Shown: piece after piece, positions 11,365 through 22,598 of the stretch | Layout: each line of letters begins with the position of its first letter | Position numbering within the stretch: position 1 is the stretch's first letter | Assembly: GCA_038373865.1 (NCBI GenBank) | Contig: JAXGGA010002836.1 | Span: 49,604 to 113,603 of the forward strand | Length of the DNA: 64,000 nt | Direction: 5' to 3' | From: Uloborus plumipes | Lineage: Eukaryota; Arthropoda; Arachnida; Araneae; Uloboridae | Made by a program: the position numbers and the translations under genes | The notes under the pieces: generated by a model | Seen by the model: only the letters and a program-made list of their open reading frames with translations | Database searches by the model: none | What the model was told of the DNA's origin: nothing

Positions 11365-12195
11365 TTGATAATAATACTACGATTAAATTAAAAGTTAAAA
11401 AAAAAAAAAAAAAAAACCCAACTCTTACTGCCGATCTCATATTAAAATGAACTAAATTGAAGATCCCTTTTATGCAATAAAATCACCCTTATGCAATAAA
11501 ATCAATTACAAATATTTTATTTGTTAACAAATAGAAACTGGCAACAGATGAAATTATAAATCATTGAGTTTTCTTTCCTCGTCGCCCAACAACGACAACA
11601 TAAATGCTCAGATGTTGAACAGAGCTAGTAGATAGAAATCGGACCAATTTTAAGCATTAATAACTCCGGGGTGCGATGACCCCGGGGGTAAGTTTTGGAA
11701 AACGTCCTCAATGTCTCATCGAGAATATTCATACCAAAAATCAACACTAAAGACCCCCGGGGAGAAAAGATACGGAAAATAAAAACGAGGGGGGAGGGGG
11801 TGGGGGGTCGAAAAACCCCCTATGCCGAGCTTTGGGACAAAATAAATGTGGGTGCAAAAGCAGAGCTCAATCCGAGTTACCGTTTAGTCTGGACCCCTGT
11901 CAAACAATTTTTAAAAACTGCGAAAAATAGCGTTTTTATAACATTTATCCCCCCTCCCCCTGAGGGTCCTGGATGTTTTGCTTTAGTATGTGCCGTCAGG
12001 GGCCGCTGGAGATTGAGTATACCAAAAATCAACTCTAGGGATCTTTATGGGGCTGAGATACAGAGGGGTGAAAACCCCGGTTTGGTTACTTGCGTAAACA
12101 ATCCTTAGTCGCTCTTTTACATTTTTCTTGGCGACGGAAACTTCTTGGCGGCTTGTATTTAGTTTTCTTGGCGGAGCGGGACGCTCCCGCGTCCC
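11365..12195. mobile_element. Insertion X, right part
   Basis: This is the continuation of 9545-10158 beyond Helitron B. It has a G/C-rich core (11665-12075) with two degenerate internal repeats around ACCAAAAATCAAC. It then has three closely spaced TTCTTGGCG words (12124-12176) and a GCGGGACGCTCCCGC hairpin at 12177-12191. The 137-codon frame at 11695-12108 runs through these repeats and shows no domain, so it is not called as a gene. Confidence 0.5.
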
Positions 12196-12764
12196 GTGAT
12201 AAAACGATTATTGTCTGATATTTATCGACTGCTGCCAAATCTCAATAATCGATATAATACTCCCACATTTGAAAAGTTCAGTTTTTTTTCTTTTGTTTTC
12301 CGATTCCGTATGTATCTATTAAAAATCTTTTTAAAATTAGGTCAAAAAGTAAAGTAATCCACAGACTAAATTAATAAAACCCTTAAATAAGACTAAAATT
12401 ATATTAATTTGCATTTTTGCGCAAATAATTGCCAAATGTTCCCTATTAATTTGGAAATCATTTAGGACAAAAATTTTAACGTCATTTTATGGTCAGCAAT
12501 AGTATTTCAGCATTTGATGACTATTTCTCTGTGACAAAAATTAGTGACATAATAATAATTAATGTATTTTCATTAAGTAAGGAGGGGAGCAAAATTATCC
12601 TAGGTATCCCAAAACTGTTACGCTAAAATTTGACGACATTTTAAGAATCGTCAAAGCGGTGCGTTTTGAGTTCTTTCAGTTCGGGAAAAAAATAACAAAG
12701 GTGAGCATATAAATTGTTTCTCAATATTATTACTGACCCTGGCAAGGCAGGGTATTTTTGCTAG

Positions 12765-15700
12765 TTAGTTATAAGCGTACTACTAAGTAACTTGCAAAAA
12801 CATTTAAATCTAGCAAAATATTTTGAAAACAGTAACCAGACCACTACACTTACCTTATACAGGAACCATTACGAAGGGTCTTGTAATCCTTATCGAAAAA
12901 CGGTAAATATCGAAAAACGGTAAATTTGAGGAATGTATTTCGTCGGCCGCTCCAAGTCAATAGTCAAGAGTTTTTTGTAAACACTACCAGTAAATTCATT
13001 AGAATATCCTGAACTATTTTTAAACAACCAAATCTCCAGTTTTTTAAGGTGTAGTGCCAAATGTAGCCGTTTACTTTCAAAGAAACATTCAATTACTCTT
13101 GCAATAGAATGTATCCAGTTTTCTTATACTCCAACGGCTGATTGATTTTTTCCCCTGCTCTTCAATTGTTGAAAAAAGGATTGCCTTAGATGTCTCAACA
13201 GAGAAGATCATTACCATATCTTTAACACCCATTACGACAGTGGAAATAGATTTTTATTGGATGTTACTTTGATGTTAATAAGATCTTAGGCAAATGCATG
13301 ATAAAGTAAAAATAATTGATTTTTGTTCACATGTTACCTTTTAATCTCGGATGCAAGTCATTTGAAGGAAAGGCACCCAATGCTATAAGTTATCATGTCT
13401 CGAATGATTTGCATTTTTTTTACAAAGATATAGATATGAGATAATATTAAATTATTTTTCAAGATTTTAAAACGAAAAATTAAGATTTTAAGTTATTTTT
13501 TTTCAAAACCTTTATTTATGGGTATATTTCGGAGTTGTCTTCTCGGTATGAATACAGTTTTGTTACTTTTTTGGTATCAATTTAAGGCTTTTATCCTTTT
13601 CTCTTTCAATATTAGCAACCATTTAATATAAGAGTGACCTTAGTAAAGTTTACTGGTGCCTCTCATTCAGGACCGTAATTTTGAATTTTTCCAGGGGAGG
13701 GGGGGGGGGGGCAAAGGGTGTATATACCATGTAAATTTGCCGAAAAATGGCAAAACCACGCATACTTACAGGTAAATGCATTGATTTTCCAAATTCAGCA
13801 GGGGGGGGGGGCAATTGACCCCTTGAAACCCGAAATGACGGGCCTGCTCTCATTCTCTAAAGTTATTTTTTATGTTTTTACATTCAGTAGAGTCATATAT
13901 CATGTGTACCAAAAAAGGGTTATTTCATATTTTTTCCCATTAAAGGCGTATCATGGTTTTCGATACGCTCAAAAACTAGAAGGACGTTTGTTGTAGTTTT
14001 GAAAAAAAAAAAAAGTTATTTTTTCAAAATCGTTTCTTGAAAATAAAGTTTCCTATAAATTTCAAGTACTTTTAAACTTACAAAAAAATAATGAATGCAA
14101 TAAAAAGTGAATGTTGAGTTTGATCAAAAGTAATTACAAATTTGTTCACTTTCTTTAAGTAACGTGCAGTCTTTCTAAGTCAGTAAAAAAATACACGCTT
14201 TATTAACTTAAAGGTAGGGTTTACTTAAACTGTTTTCCTATTGACTATTAACGTAAAAACTGACTTAAGATGATAAGTGGCACTACTATACTTTTGACAC
14301 TGTACTTTTTGCCTATTTTGATAAAAGAAAAAACAATTAGCGAAAAAATAATGCCAACTTAAACTTAGTTATTTGTTTAGGGGGAAAAATATATATAAGG
14401 ATTTTTTATTCTACATGTGCATACTAAAAAGATCAATTCAAAAAGTAGTCAAAAATAAATAAATAAATAAGAAACTTAATTAAAAAATTAAAATAAAGTA
14501 ATAAATAAATAGAAATATTAAAAAAAAATAAATGGAAAAAAAAATTATGTTTGGCTCATATTTATCTATTTCTGAAATAATAATGCAAAATAATCGACAC
14601 ATGAAGGCACGGCAAACTTCTTGATTCGGGTGATTAGACGAGAAATGATATTTGTAAAAAAGTTACAGTATTTTTCGGTTTCGTGGAGATAGGGGAAAAT
14701 ATTTCTTTGTTTTAGTTGCAATCTTGTCGGTGTACTTTTATTTAAAGATATAATTACAGTTAAAAGTATTCAAAAATATATACAGTGGAATTATTTTTCA
14801 TCTGTAATTATTTTATATGATCCTCATCACCCCTACAATTTAAGCGCCAAACAGTTTAGGACCATATATGGGGGCATTGCTAAACCTAACCCAGGTGGAC
14901 AACAATCGATTTTTTTTGAGGAAATCAGTGAGTTTGGACCTTTAACTGTTCCGAAAATATTTTTTTAAGAAGCTATGGAAGCTGGCGAGCAATGGCGAGA
15001 AGAAACGAGCTAGAAGCATAGTAGATATTAGGCTGCACAACTTAAAAAGGACTTTATAATAGCAGTCATCATGTGCTGACAGTGCAAAATCTGTCTGAAG
15101 ACACAGCGTTTGGAGAAAATAATTGTTATGTTAACAGAAGACGAGCAACACAGTGCTGCCTAATCTTTTACAGTGGTGGAATTTTCATTACTTCCCTGAG
15201 ACGACTTCTAGATATTATTTTAGTGAATTAGTTAATTCTAACCATCATTTAGCTCCCCTCAGAAAAATACAAAGCATCGTACAGATTAAGACGAAAATAA
15301 AACAAAAATTGTCAGGAGAACTGCTACAACTATTTCAGCTGAAGAGCATACAATAGAGCCTCTTCAACTGGGAGCCTTTTCAACTGAGGAGTTTTCACAG
15401 GTTCTCTCACGACTTTCTTACTTTGTTTCGAGTATGTTTTGGAATGATAAAGAGACTCCACCTATTATCGGTCTAGCAATTGTCTAGCACTTATTAGTTT
15501 GTTGATTAGCGTTGAACCGGTATCTAATTAAAAGGTTTGAATAGTGCGTAAAATTAATATGATGCATGTATGAGAAGATTTAAGTGAAATAATAAGCACG
15601 TTTAATTTGTATCTTGACTAACATATGCAAATCATATGTTTTTTTTTTGTAAAGTTAAAAACAGTTTTTTTGCGCAGAGATTGGCTATCCTTTCTATATA

Positions 15701-16535
15701 ACATTCCTAAATACAGTCATATTTGTCGTTGTGGATCAACATGTTGAATCAAGTAACGTATTTGGTTTTTGTAATCCTATGCATTTTTTTTTGTTTATGA
15801 ACCAGTTTAACTAAGTAGAAAAACAGAGACCGGCTAAAATGACTAGAAAAAGAAAAAAAAAACATAATGAAAATAGGCATTAATCGTTTTTTCCCTTTGT
15901 TATTACTTGGGAGGCACAGATAGATCAAAATATGAGGAATTTATTTTTAAATCGAAATAAAATTGCTTGCTAAAAGAAAATTTTATATTTTATGTAATAT
16001 ACAACAAATAGAATAACTTGTAAAAAATATTTAATAGATACAGATAGCTTGTAAAAGTAATAGCTTTATAAAAGCAAGCTACAAAACGGATTTTAATTTG
16101 CGATTAAAATTACCTATCATGCTATTATTTTGAGAATATATAAATACATAAAACACAATTATGTTTAAAAGAACAATTTCTACGAATATACACTGTAGTT
16201 TTAAAAACATTTTACCATGGCCTATAATATCTCTTAAAAGAGAAATGAGCCTTAGAACCTAAAAAACAATAAATATCTCTGACAATAATCCTGATTTGTA
16301 ATTCCAAGGAGTATTACTCTGGTTATTTATAATGCAGCTATAAGCTTTAAAAAGTGCTTTCTTAAATTCCACAAATCTCACTGTTCCTTAAGTGCTTGAA
16401 TTTTTTTTCCAAACGGTGTTGAAAAAGACATCAATATTTCATAGTATTGAGAGGCACAGTTTTATCTATTTGAAATTGTTTTCGAAAATATGCTGGTAAT
16501 ATTTTAAAAATGTTTTTTTTTATTTGCTTACAGAT

Positions 16536-16537
<2 letters not shown>
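12765..16537. other. Unassigned sequence
   Basis: AT-rich sequence with simple runs: poly-G at about 13699-13711 and 13801-13810, and a TAAA-type repeat near 14457-14510. No gene, tRNA or transposon end was recognised. Confidence 0.5.

Positions 16538-16592
<55 letters not shown>
16538..16592. repeat. (TA)n microsatellite
   Basis: About 27 TA units, followed by a short CA-rich tract and then the BEL element. Confidence 0.95.
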
Positions 16593-16595
<3 letters not shown>

Positions 16596-16628
16596 CCAAC
16601 CACACAAACACACAACGTGTGTGGGGGC

Positions 16629-16816
16629 TGTTAAGAACAACTCAACTCAAAAGACGCAGCTGCCTGCAACGGTTGCCTTAGCAACCTTAAAATGTTAAGA
16701 ATAAAGTGGACCTATGGAAAATGATGTGATTTTCGAGTAACAGTTCAATTTGGCTGTTTCCGTAGAAGCACTGTACTACAATTCAAGAGTGTCCAATGAT
16801 AATGTTGTTACGCAGC
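16629..16816 (+). repeat. 5' LTR (right boundary uncertain)
   Basis: It shares with the 3' LTR the first 64 bp, a restart TGTTAAGAA, and the word ATGTTGTTACGCAGC (16802-16816 versus 22579-22593). The middle does not match. Because BEL elements often have a GCGACC-type primer-binding region, the similar AGTGCGACC at 16862-16870 could place the true LTR end near 16860. Confidence 0.6.
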
Positions 16817-16901
16817 TTATCTCTGGATAATTTATAATAATTCAAGTAATTTCAAGTTCATAGTGCGACCTGTTTGAAGGTGAGTGATATATTTTATCAA
16901 C

Positions 16902-17897
16902 ATGCCAATTACTTCCCCAAAACAAGCACTAGCCAAGAAACGGGTTCAAAAAGCCCAATTAACAAAACTTGCGACAAAATTTCAAGAAGGTTGTGATTTT
17001 AAGGATGTTAATATTTGTGAACAGAAACTTTTATTAATTATTGATGAGTTAAACGAGTGTTTTGAGTTCCTTTTTACTAACTGTAAAGACGATGAAGTAG
17101 AAAATTATGCCACAGAACAAGAACAGATTTATGATATTAAGGATGAAATTGACTTCAAGTTAAACCGTATCAAACACGAAAATGTTGATTCAAAACCACC
17201 AGTTCCCGTTTCAAATCAGAGTACCACCGTGAGACTTCCAAAAATATCATTACCTGTATTTTCTGGGAATTTACACGAATGGCTTTCATTCAGAGATATT
17301 TTCAATGCAACTATTCATTCAAATAAGGAATTATCAGATGGAATAAAATTACAATACCTAAAATCCTCTCTTAAAGGTGATGCTTTACGCATTATTCAAT
17401 CTATATCTATAGTAGATGGGAATTATCAATTAGCTTGGTCGCTGTTAGAAGAACGATATTCGAATAATCGTGAACAAGTTTACGCACATTTAAGGCGTTT
17501 TATGAGTATTCCTAACATTCAAAATGAGAATCCAAACGCAGTTTTGAGTTTACTAGATGTCGCGAGTGAGTGTTTAAGATCACTGGAAATTTTAAACCAA
17601 AACATAGAGGGTGTTTCTTCTGTTTTTCTTTGCTATGTTTTGAGTCAGAAACTAGATCCCAATACTAAAATGTGGTGGGAGAGACATTTAAAAAAAGATG
17701 AATTACCGTCAGTAGCTGAGTTAATGGATTTTTTGAAAAACCACGCGAGAACCCTTAACGCTTCTAATATAAATGTAAAACGCAACAATTCTCCCAGAGT
17801 TTTGTCAATTGTGCCAGAATCAGAAGAGGGTAAACTCCGTAAGTGCGTTATGTGTCAAATGAATAATCATGTAACGTGTAAGTGTTCAAAATATTAG
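16902..17897 (+). CDS. gag: BEL/Pao gag portion of the polyprotein
   Basis: This is the N-terminal part of one gag-pol frame, 331 codons from ATG 16902. An upstream in-frame GTG at 16884 is less likely as start. A charged coiled-coil-like start precedes a DUF1759-type capsid region around residues 105-290, opening LPKISLPVFSGNLHEW, as in BEL/Pao Gag. It ends in the first Cys-rich knuckle (CVMCQMNNHVTC) and then a TAG at 17895-17897. The next codon continues the same frame into further knuckles, so the stop interrupts the nucleocapsid region and is not a natural gag end. Gag packages element RNA in virus-like particles. The stop is probably a nonsense mutation; stop-codon readthrough is possible but unproven. 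Confidence 0.88.
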   Translation: MPITSPKQALAKKRVQKAQLTKLATKFQEGCDFKDVNICEQKLLLIIDELNECFEFLFTNCKDDEVENYATEQEQIYDIKDEIDFKLNRIKHENVDSKPPVPVSNQSTTVRLPKISLPVFSGNLHEWLSFRDIFNATIHSNKELSDGIKLQYLKSSLKGDALRIIQSISIVDGNYQLAWSLLEERYSNNREQVYAHLRRFMSIPNIQNENPNAVLSLLDVASECLRSLEILNQNIEGVSSVFLCYVLSQKLDPNTKMWWERHLKKDELPSVAELMDFLKNHARTLNASNINVKRNNSPRVLSIVPESEEGKLRKCVMCQMNNHVTCKCSKY

Positions 17898-20800
17898 AAA
17901 TTGCCGGTAAAAGAAAGAGTAGAAATTGTAAAGAAATTTAAGCTTTGTTTTAACTGTATGCTTCCAAACCATTCACAAAAAACTTGTCAATCTAATTATT
18001 CATGTTTGAAGTGTAGGAAAAGACATCACACAACATTATGTTATGGGAATCAGGGTGATAGAACTGCTCAATATGAAATTGATGTTCAATCACCGAACGT
18101 TAGTTACATGAATCAAAAAAGAGATTCGAGTATTACCCAAGTTAAAAGTGAAGCTGTTGAGAGCGGGAGTCACCTGAATGCCTTGGCGCCTTCCTTTCAA
18201 GGGAAATGCAGTGAGACCGTAGTGTTAAATAATATTGTGTCTCAATCGACAGTGTTACTTTCTACTGCGCTTGTTTATATTCAGAATGTTCAAGGGGAAA
18301 TGATCTCTGCTAGGGCGATCCTCGATGGAGGAAGCATGTGCAATTTGATCACTAACGAGCTGGCAGATTTATTACGCACCCCGAAGATAAAGATAAATCT
18401 AGCACTTAATGGGGTTGGTGGAACATTCGTAAATGTAAAGTGGAGAACAAGTGCTACGATAGAGAATCATAATAAGAGCTTTTCAAAGGAACTAAATTTT
18501 CTAATAACATCCAAAATAACAAATATAACCCCTTCTAAATATGTCCCAATTGATAAATTGAATTTTCCTTTTGATATTAAATTAGCTGATCGTGATTTTA
18601 ATAAGCCTGGGAAAATATCGATGTTGTTAGGAAATGAAGTTTTTTATGAGTTGCTTTTATCTGGGCAAATATATATTCAAAATTCAAACTTAATTCTACA
18701 AAATTCTGTATTTGGTTATGTAGTTGGAGGAAGTACTACTGATTATGAGGAAACCAAAGTGCATTGTGGGCTAATTAGTGAGCCGGGAAATTTAAATGAT
18801 GAACTACGAAAGTTCTGGGAATTAGAAGAAGTGGATGAAAGGCCACTTATAAAAAGTTCTGACGAATTTCAATGTAATCAAAATTTTGCAAAAACTTATA
18901 GAAGAGATGAGAACGGTAAGTTTGTTGTACAAATGGCCCTCAAAAAAGATCCCCAGTGTTTGGGAGAATCAAAAAGTATGGCCCTTAGAAAACTTAATTC
19001 TCAATATAGGCGTCTAGAAAAAGACCCTGTGAAAATGACACTGTATACTGAGTTCATGAGAGAATATAGGGATTTAGGACACATGCAGGAGGTCAAAGAG
19101 GTAGAAGAGCCAGGGATAACTTATTATATACCACATTTAGGTGTCTTTCGCCCTGAGAAAAATTCTACAAAAATGAGAGTCGTGTTCAACGCTTCTCAAC
19201 CCACATCTACAGGCGAGTCCTTAAATTCTATCCAATTAAATGGTGGGGTAATTCAGGATGAGCTATTTTCAATTATTTTGAGATTCAGAATGCATCGTTT
19301 TGCTTTTACGGCTGATGTCATAAAAATGTACCGAATGATTCTCATTGATCCTAGCCAACATAATTTACAACGCATTTTGTGGAAGGATTCTGCTACTGAA
19401 CCGATTAAAACGTATCAACTTTGTACTGTGACTTATGGAACTACAAGCGCTCCATACCTAGCTATGAGGTGTTTAAAACAACTGGCATTAGATGGTCAAA
19501 AAGAGTTTCCTTTAGCGTCTATGGCAATTCAAAACAATTTTTACATGGCCGATGTCCTAACTGGTTCAGCAGATTTAGAATCAGCTAAAACTTTACAAAG
19601 GGAGTTAATAAACTTGTTTGAAACATGTGGTATGGCATTTCACAAGTGGTGTAGTAATGACTCAAGGTTACTGGAAATTGTGGGAGCTTCTGAGAGTTAT
19701 AGCTTTAACCAGGTAGAAGAAACTAAAGCATTGGGGCTCATATGGGATCCAAAGAGCGACACTTTGAAATTTCACGTATCAACGACAGAGCAAAACCAAT
19801 TTACGAAAAGAGGGGTGCTTTCAGTAATTGCACGTATATTCGACCCATTGGGTCTCTTAGGTCCTATAATTACGGTCGCCAAGGTATTTATGCAGGGACT
19901 TTGGGTTTTAAAATCTCAGTGGGATGATAGGCTACCTGAGGATAAGTTGAAAGAGTGGAAAGAATTTCGGGAGTCCTTAGAATTAATTAATGAATTAAAG
20001 ATCAATAAATTTGTATTAAGTGAGGATTTTGGAGTTTTAATTCTTAAGGGATTTTCCGATGCATCAGAAGTTGCCTATGGTGCAGTAATTTATGTTGTGA
20101 GTCAGAGCCATTCGGGTAAACTCACCTCCCATTTACTATGTAGTAAGAGCCGTGTGGCACCCATAAAGACCTTGACGATTCCAAGACTAGAACTTTGTGG
20201 TGCAACCCTTTTAGCAAAACTAATGCATAAAGTAATGTCAGCTCTGAAAGTACCTCGTTCTTCAGCGTGCTACTATTCGGACAGCACGATTGTTCTTTCA
20301 TGGATCCTGAAATCACCGTCCGAATTAACGACATTTGTAGCTTCAAGAGTGACAACTATTCAATCTCTTACTGATGTGAAACAGTGGGGACATGTTAAAT
20401 CATCGGACAATCCCGCAGATTTAATTTCAAGAGGATGCAAAACTAAAGATCTAATAAACAGTAGCCTGTGGTGGAATGGTCCACAATATCTAGTTCAAGA
20501 CAATGATTCGTCATACGTACCTGAATTCACTGAAGTTCATTCCGATAATGAACAGTTTTACTGTGAAATTAAGAACCCTAGCAAAGTGTCTGGTAATGCT
20601 ACGATGATTATTTCTGCAAGCTCATCAGTGCTGGATGATGTATTGAGCTGCAGTAATAACTACTTTAAAACTGTACGTATTCTGTGTTATGTGCTACGAT
20701 TCATAAACATTCTAAAGAGACGTCAGTGTTTTTCAGGTAGAATCTGTATTGAAGAATTTAGGATCGCTGAGCATCATTTGGTTCGAGACGCTCAGAAAGC

Positions 20801-22076
20801 ATTTGACAAGAAAACCGTCGCAGGTTTAAGTAGTTTAAAGCCATTTGTAGACAAAGAGGAAATTATGAGAGTAGGTGGACGGTTATTACGAGCTGACATT
20901 CCCTATGAACAAAAATGTCCTATTATATTGCCTAAGAAGCATAAATTAACTGAGAAAATATTTTTTACTTATCATTTAAAGTTTCTTCACGTTGGTCCAC
21001 AAGGATTACTAAATGTAGTTCGATTAAAATTTTGGCCATTGGGTGGTAGAGATTTGGCGAGAAAAGCAGTACATTCCTGCATTACATGCTTTAGGAATAA
21101 ACCATTTTTGAGTTCTCAAATTATGGCAGAGTTGCCGAAAGATCGAGTAATAGGGACTTATGCTTTCAATTGTGCCGGATTAGATCTGTGTGGGCCATTC
21201 TATGTGACGTACAAAAACCAACGTAAGGGAACTTTAAATAAGATTTATGTTTGTGTTTTTATATGTTTTTCAACAAAAGTCATTCATCTCGAGGTCTTAA
21301 GTGATCTAACGTCGGATGCATTAATCGCAACATTGAAGCGTTTCTTCGCTAGAAGAGGCAAACCGGCTAAAATGTATTCAGATAATGCCACAAATATGGT
21401 AGGTGCAAAATCAGAACTAAAAAAGTGGTCAAAATTAGTAGCAACTCCAGATAACGAGCTTTCAGCTTTTGTAACTTCTGAAGGTATCGAGTGGAAGCTT
21501 ATTCCTCCCAGGTCACCTCATTTCAGGGGATTGTGGGAAGCAGGAGTAAAAAGCGTAAAACATCATTTAATAAGATCTACTGGGAACCAGAGATTTAATT
21601 ATGAGGAATTTGAGACCATCATTTTACAAATTGAGTCCATCCTAAACTCTCGCCCATTAACACCCATGTCATCAGACATTGACAGTTACGAGGCACTGAC
21701 GCCTGGTCATTTTTTGATCGGACGGTCAATGAGTGCAGTGCCTGAGCCCGAGCTGACCACTTTGCTTGACAACAGGTTAAGTCGATGGCAGCGAACTACA
21801 AAGGTTATCCAGAGTGTTTGGCGAAAATGGAAGAGAGACTATTTGAGCACGTTACAGCAGCGGTCCAAATGGATGATTGAGAAACAAAACTTAAAAGTAG
21901 GCATGATGGTTCTAATTAAAGAAGACTCCTTGCCATGCACAAAATGGCTTCTAGGTAGGATTACTGAGGTGTACCCTGGCGAGGATCAAAGAGTTCGAGT
22001 GGTAAAAGTCAAAACGCAAAGCGGAGAATACAAGAGAGCAGTGACTAAAATTGCTGTCTTGCCGTTGGAAACTTGA
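17898..22076 (+). CDS. pol: BEL/Pao pol portion: zinc knuckles, protease, RT, RNase H, integrase
   Basis: The frame continues directly after the amber codon with no good start of its own (TTG at 17901 is residue 1 here). Order: knuckles CFNCMLPNHSQKTC and CLKCRKRHHTTLC; an aspartic protease with DGGS at residues 142-145 where DSG or DTG is usual; RT with the first Asp in FTADVIKMY (472) and the catalytic box YMAD (548-551) instead of YxDD; RNase H (SDASE, Asp720; YSDST, Asp794); integrase with an HHCC finger near residues 1040-1085 and DDE at Asp1095, Asp1161 and Glu1213; and a C-terminal DUF5641-like segment. It would copy and integrate the element. The lost first Asp of the RT box predicts an inactive enzyme. 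Confidence 0.9.
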   Translation, partial: KLPVKERVEIVKKFKLCFNCMLPNHSQKTCQSNYSCLKCRKRHHTTLCYGNQGDRTAQYEIDVQSPNVSYMNQKRDSSITQVKSEAVESGSHLNALAPSFQGKCSETVVLNNIVSQSTVLLSTALVYIQNVQGEMISARAILDGGSMCNLITNELADLLRTPKIKINLALNGVGGTFVNVKWRTSATIENHNKSFSKELNFLITSKITNITPSKYVPIDKLNFPFDIKLADRDFNKPGKISMLLGNEVFYELLLSGQIYIQNSNLILQNSVFGYVVGGSTTDYEETKVHCGLISEPGNLNDELRKFWELEEVDERPLIKSSDEFQCNQNFAKTYRRDENGKFVVQMALKKDPQCLGESKSMALRKLNSQYRRLEKDPVKMTLYTEFMREYRDLGHMQEVKEVEEPGITYYIPHLGVFRPEKNSTKMRVVFNASQPTSTGESLNSIQLNGGVIQDELFSIILRFRMHRFAFTADVIKMYRMILIDPSQHNLQRILWKDSATEPIKTYQLCTVTYGTTSAPYLAMRCLKQLALDGQKEFPLASMAIQNNFYMADVLTGSADLESAKTLQRELINLFETCGMAFHKWCSNDSRLLEIVGASESYSFNQVEETKALGLIWDPKSDTLKFHVSTTEQNQFTKRGVLSVIARIFDPLGLLGPIITVAKVFMQGLWVLKSQWDDRLPEDKLKEWKEFRESLELINELKINKFVLSEDFGVLILKGFSDASEVAYGAVIYVVSQSHSGKLTSHLLCSKSRVAPIKTLTIPRLELCGATLLAKLMHKVMSALKVPRSSACYYSDSTIVLSWILKSPSELTTFVASRVTTIQSLTDVKQWGHVKSSDNPADLISRGCKTKDLINSSLWWNGPQYLVQDNDSSYVPEFTEVHSDNEQFYCEIKNPSKVSGNATMIISASSSVLDDVLSCSNNYFKTVRILCYVLRFINILKRRQCFSGRICIEEFRIAEHHLVRDAQKAFDKKTVAGLSSLKPFVDKEEIMRVGGRLLRADIPYEQKCPIILPKKHKLTEKIFFTYHLKFLHVGPQGLLNVVRLKFWPLGGRDLARKAVHSCITCFRNKPFLSSQIMAELPKDRVIGTYAFNCAGLDLCGPFYVTYKNQRKGTLNKIYVCVFICFSTKVIHLEVLSDLTSDALIATLKRFFARRGKPAKMYSDNATNMVGAKSELKKWSKLVATPDNELSAFVTSEGIEWKLIPPRSPHFRGLWEAGVKSVKHHLIRSTGNQRFNYEEFETIILQIESILNSRPLTPMSSDIDSYEALTPGHFLIGRSMSAVPEPELTTLLDNRLSRWQRTTKVIQSVWRKWKRDYLSTLQQRSKWMIEKQNLKVGMMVLIKEDSLPCTKWLLGRITEVYPGEDQRVRVVKVKTQSGEYKRAVTKIAVLPLET

Positions 22077-22255
22077 ATGATCTTGCAGCTAACTGTATTC
22101 GGTTTTTGTGTATATTACTTTGTATGTTACTTGTTTTATTTTGTGTATATTACTCAGTACATTTGCATTTATGTTACAAATTTTAATATTAATGAAAAAT
22201 AATGTTGTGGTCACTATGTGCAGATAGTTGAACATTTTGTGCCAAAATGTGTCAA

Positions 22256-22267
22256 GGCGGGAGAAAA
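22256..22267 (+). promoter_or_regulatory. Polypurine tract
   Basis: A purine run, GGCGGGAGAAAA with a single C, immediately precedes the TGTTAAG that opens the 3' LTR. This is the expected plus-strand priming site. Confidence 0.75.
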
Positions 22268-22598
22268 TGTTAAGAACAACTCAACTCAAAAGACGCAGCT
22301 GCCTGCAACGGTTGCCTTAGCAACCTTAAAATGTTAAGAACAACTCAACTCAAAAGACGCAGCTGCCTGCAACGGTTGCCTTAGCAACCTTAAAATGTTA
22401 AGAACAACTCAACTCAAAAGACGCAGCTGCCTGCAACGGTTGCCTTAGCAACCTTATTCTATTCTTTTCAGAATTTGATTTTGTTTTTAATTGAAGAAAG
22501 GAGAAAATGGTGTTTGTGTGTGAGTTAAGTGCTTAAATAAAACTTATTAAATATAAAATGGTCCGTCGATTTCTTTAAATGTTGTTACGCAGCAAACA
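22268..22598 (+). repeat. 3' LTR with tandem U3 expansion
   Basis: The LTR opens with a 64-bp unit repeated at 22268, 22332 and 22396 (the last slightly short), where the 5' LTR has one unit plus nine bases. Each unit holds an imperfect inverted repeat, GGTTGCCTTAGCAACC. A polyadenylation signal AATAAA lies at 22536-22541. The last bases, AGCAAACA, abut the target duplication. Confidence 0.8.

Larger units (their letters stand above)
6916..12764 (+). mobile_element. Helitron copy A, opened by nested insertions
   Basis: It starts TCTTAATACTATTATAAATG after an A. It ends with a hairpin (CCCTG...CAGGG at 12737-12752) followed by TATTTTTGCTAG and then a T, which are the A|TC and CTAG|T hallmarks of Helitron insertion. 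It is non-autonomous: no Rep/helicase is visible. Its body aligns in blocks with copy B at 10159-11364. The blocks are 6916-7105, 8995-9544 and 12196-12764. The intervening stretches are later insertions, because copy B lacks them. Confidence 0.8.
16629..22598 (+). mobile_element. BEL/Pao LTR retrotransposon, nearly complete but defective
   Basis: The element begins TGTTAAGAACAACTC and ends AGCAAACA (TG...CA). It is flanked on both sides by GGGGC (16624-16628 and 22599-22603), a 5-bp target duplication typical of LTR integration. Between the ends lie a gag-pol frame in BEL order (gag, protease, RT, RNase H, integrase), a polypurine tract directly before the 3' LTR, and no env. It is defective: an amber codon splits the frame and the RT catalytic motif is altered. 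Confidence 0.92.

Noticed and set aside
11695..12108. 137-codon plus-strand frame
   Set aside because: It runs through GC-rich internally repeated sequence, has no domain, and is interrupted by homopolymer-like G runs; composition explains it.
14820..15360. Possible element or gene near GGACCATATATGGGGGCATT
   Set aside because: No inverted partner, target duplication or coding motif could be found.
20122..20355. Minus-strand frame inside pol
   Set aside because: Antisense shadow of the RNase H region of the BEL element.
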